Shown here one piece after another: positions 11,667 through 11,877 of a stretch of 11,877 bases of DNA. The first letter of the stretch is position 1. Each line of letters begins with the position of its first letter. The stretch is taken from assembly GCA_964608265.1 (NCBI GenBank), contig CAZSNP010000095.1:1-11877 (forward strand), read 5' to 3'. The DNA comes from JANWXR01 sp964608265 (lineage in GTDB: Bacteria; Chloroflexota; Anaerolineae; Anaerolineales; UBA6663). The notes under the pieces are model-generated. The model saw only the letters and a list, made by a program, of their open reading frames with translations. It had not been told where the DNA came from and did not search any database. Made by a program: the position numbers and the translations under genes.

Positions 11667-11831
11667 CTACTTCGCCTCGCGGTGCAGGGTATGCTTCTTG
11701 CAGCGCGCGCAGAATTTTTTGAGCTCCAACCGATTAGGGTCGTTGCGGCGGTTCTTCTCGGAAGTGTAGTTGCGCTCCTTGCACTCCGTACATTGAAACG
11801 TGATGATCGGTCGAACGTCCTTCTTGGCCAT
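11667..11831 (-). CDS. rpmG: 50S ribosomal protein L33
   Basis: A 54-residue basic protein of the large subunit near the E site, MAKKDVRPIITFQCTECKERNY ... KHTLHREAK. It has two Cys pairs, C14/C17 and C41/C44, so it is the zinc-ribbon (C+) form. The family pattern NYTSEKNRRNDPNRLELKKFC.RC is clear. ATG 11831 follows the tuf stop after one base (TGA-G-ATG), so translation is probably coupled to tuf; no strong separate ribosome site is visible. It is too short to stand out by length but is unmistakable by sequence. Confidence 0.97.
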   Translation of the reverse strand: MAKKDVRPIITFQCTECKERNYTSEKNRRNDPNRLELKKFCARCKKHTLHREAK

Positions 11832-11832
11832 C

Positions 11833-11877
11833 TCAGTCAATCACTTTCGTGATGACGCCGGCGCCGACGGTCAGGCC
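11833..11877 (-). CDS. tuf: Elongation factor Tu, last 14 residues
   Basis: The edge of the window holds a minus-strand frame ending GLTVGAGVITKVID-stop (TGA at 11833-11835). EF-Tu proteins end in a stretch like EGGRTVGAGVVTKILE, and tuf is the usual neighbour upstream of rpmG, tRNA-Trp, secE and nusG. Only the beta-barrel end is present, so nothing more can be said about the gene. Confidence 0.85.
   Translation of the reverse strand, partial: GLTVGAGVITKVID

Overview
The window looks like a piece of a Chloroflexota (Anaerolineae-like) chromosome, probably a draft or metagenome-assembled genome. This is inferred from high GC, the canonical tuf-rpmG-trnW-secE-nusG-rplK-rplA-rplJ-rplL order with an extra KOW gene after nusG, a SARP/BTAD-ATPase-TPR regulator, two membrane sensors of a type familiar from this phylum ('SPAERQQ', 'RYRLWDTDLIIRRTL'), several starts that look leaderless, and intergenic fold-back repeats. 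A run of exactly 100 N (9079-9178) marks a scaffold join. No lineage marker gives proof.

Right part (about 7880-11877, all minus strand): a translation/transcription operon. Reading with transcription it runs tuf 3' end, rpmG, tRNA-Trp(CCA), secE, nusG with an acidic N-terminal extension, a free-standing KOW-domain gene 1 nt after nusG, rplK, rplA (3' end lost in the N gap), rplJ and rplL, and it ends in a strong intrinsic terminator (7825-7862). The RNA between genes carries likely autoregulatory structure: two near-identical L1-target-like stem-loops before rplK and rplA, and a partial L10 leader with an attenuator-like hairpin before rplJ.

Middle part (5546-7811, minus strand): an OmpR-family response regulator followed by its HAMP-containing membrane histidine kinase. 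The pair starts just after the ribosomal terminator and is separated from its partner kinase by a hairpin-containing spacer. It converges on a plus-strand gene (2738-5512) for a 924-residue regulator with winged-helix/BTAD, AAA/NACHT-like ATPase and TPR regions.

Left part (1-2738): a small unknown membrane protein (minus), a repeat-rich intergenic stretch including a 101-bp MITE-like element with a 9-bp target duplication, and two tandem minus-strand genes for 8TM-type sensor membrane proteins. The complete one ends before any kinase or output domain, and the second runs off the window.

I see no CRISPR array, phage, transposase or toxin-antitoxin module, and no clearly new multi-gene system. 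The most interesting items are the stand-alone KOW paralogue coupled to nusG, the duplicated L1-like leader, the MITE-like insertion, the kinase-less 8TM sensors, and the fold-back element next to the SARP-type regulator.
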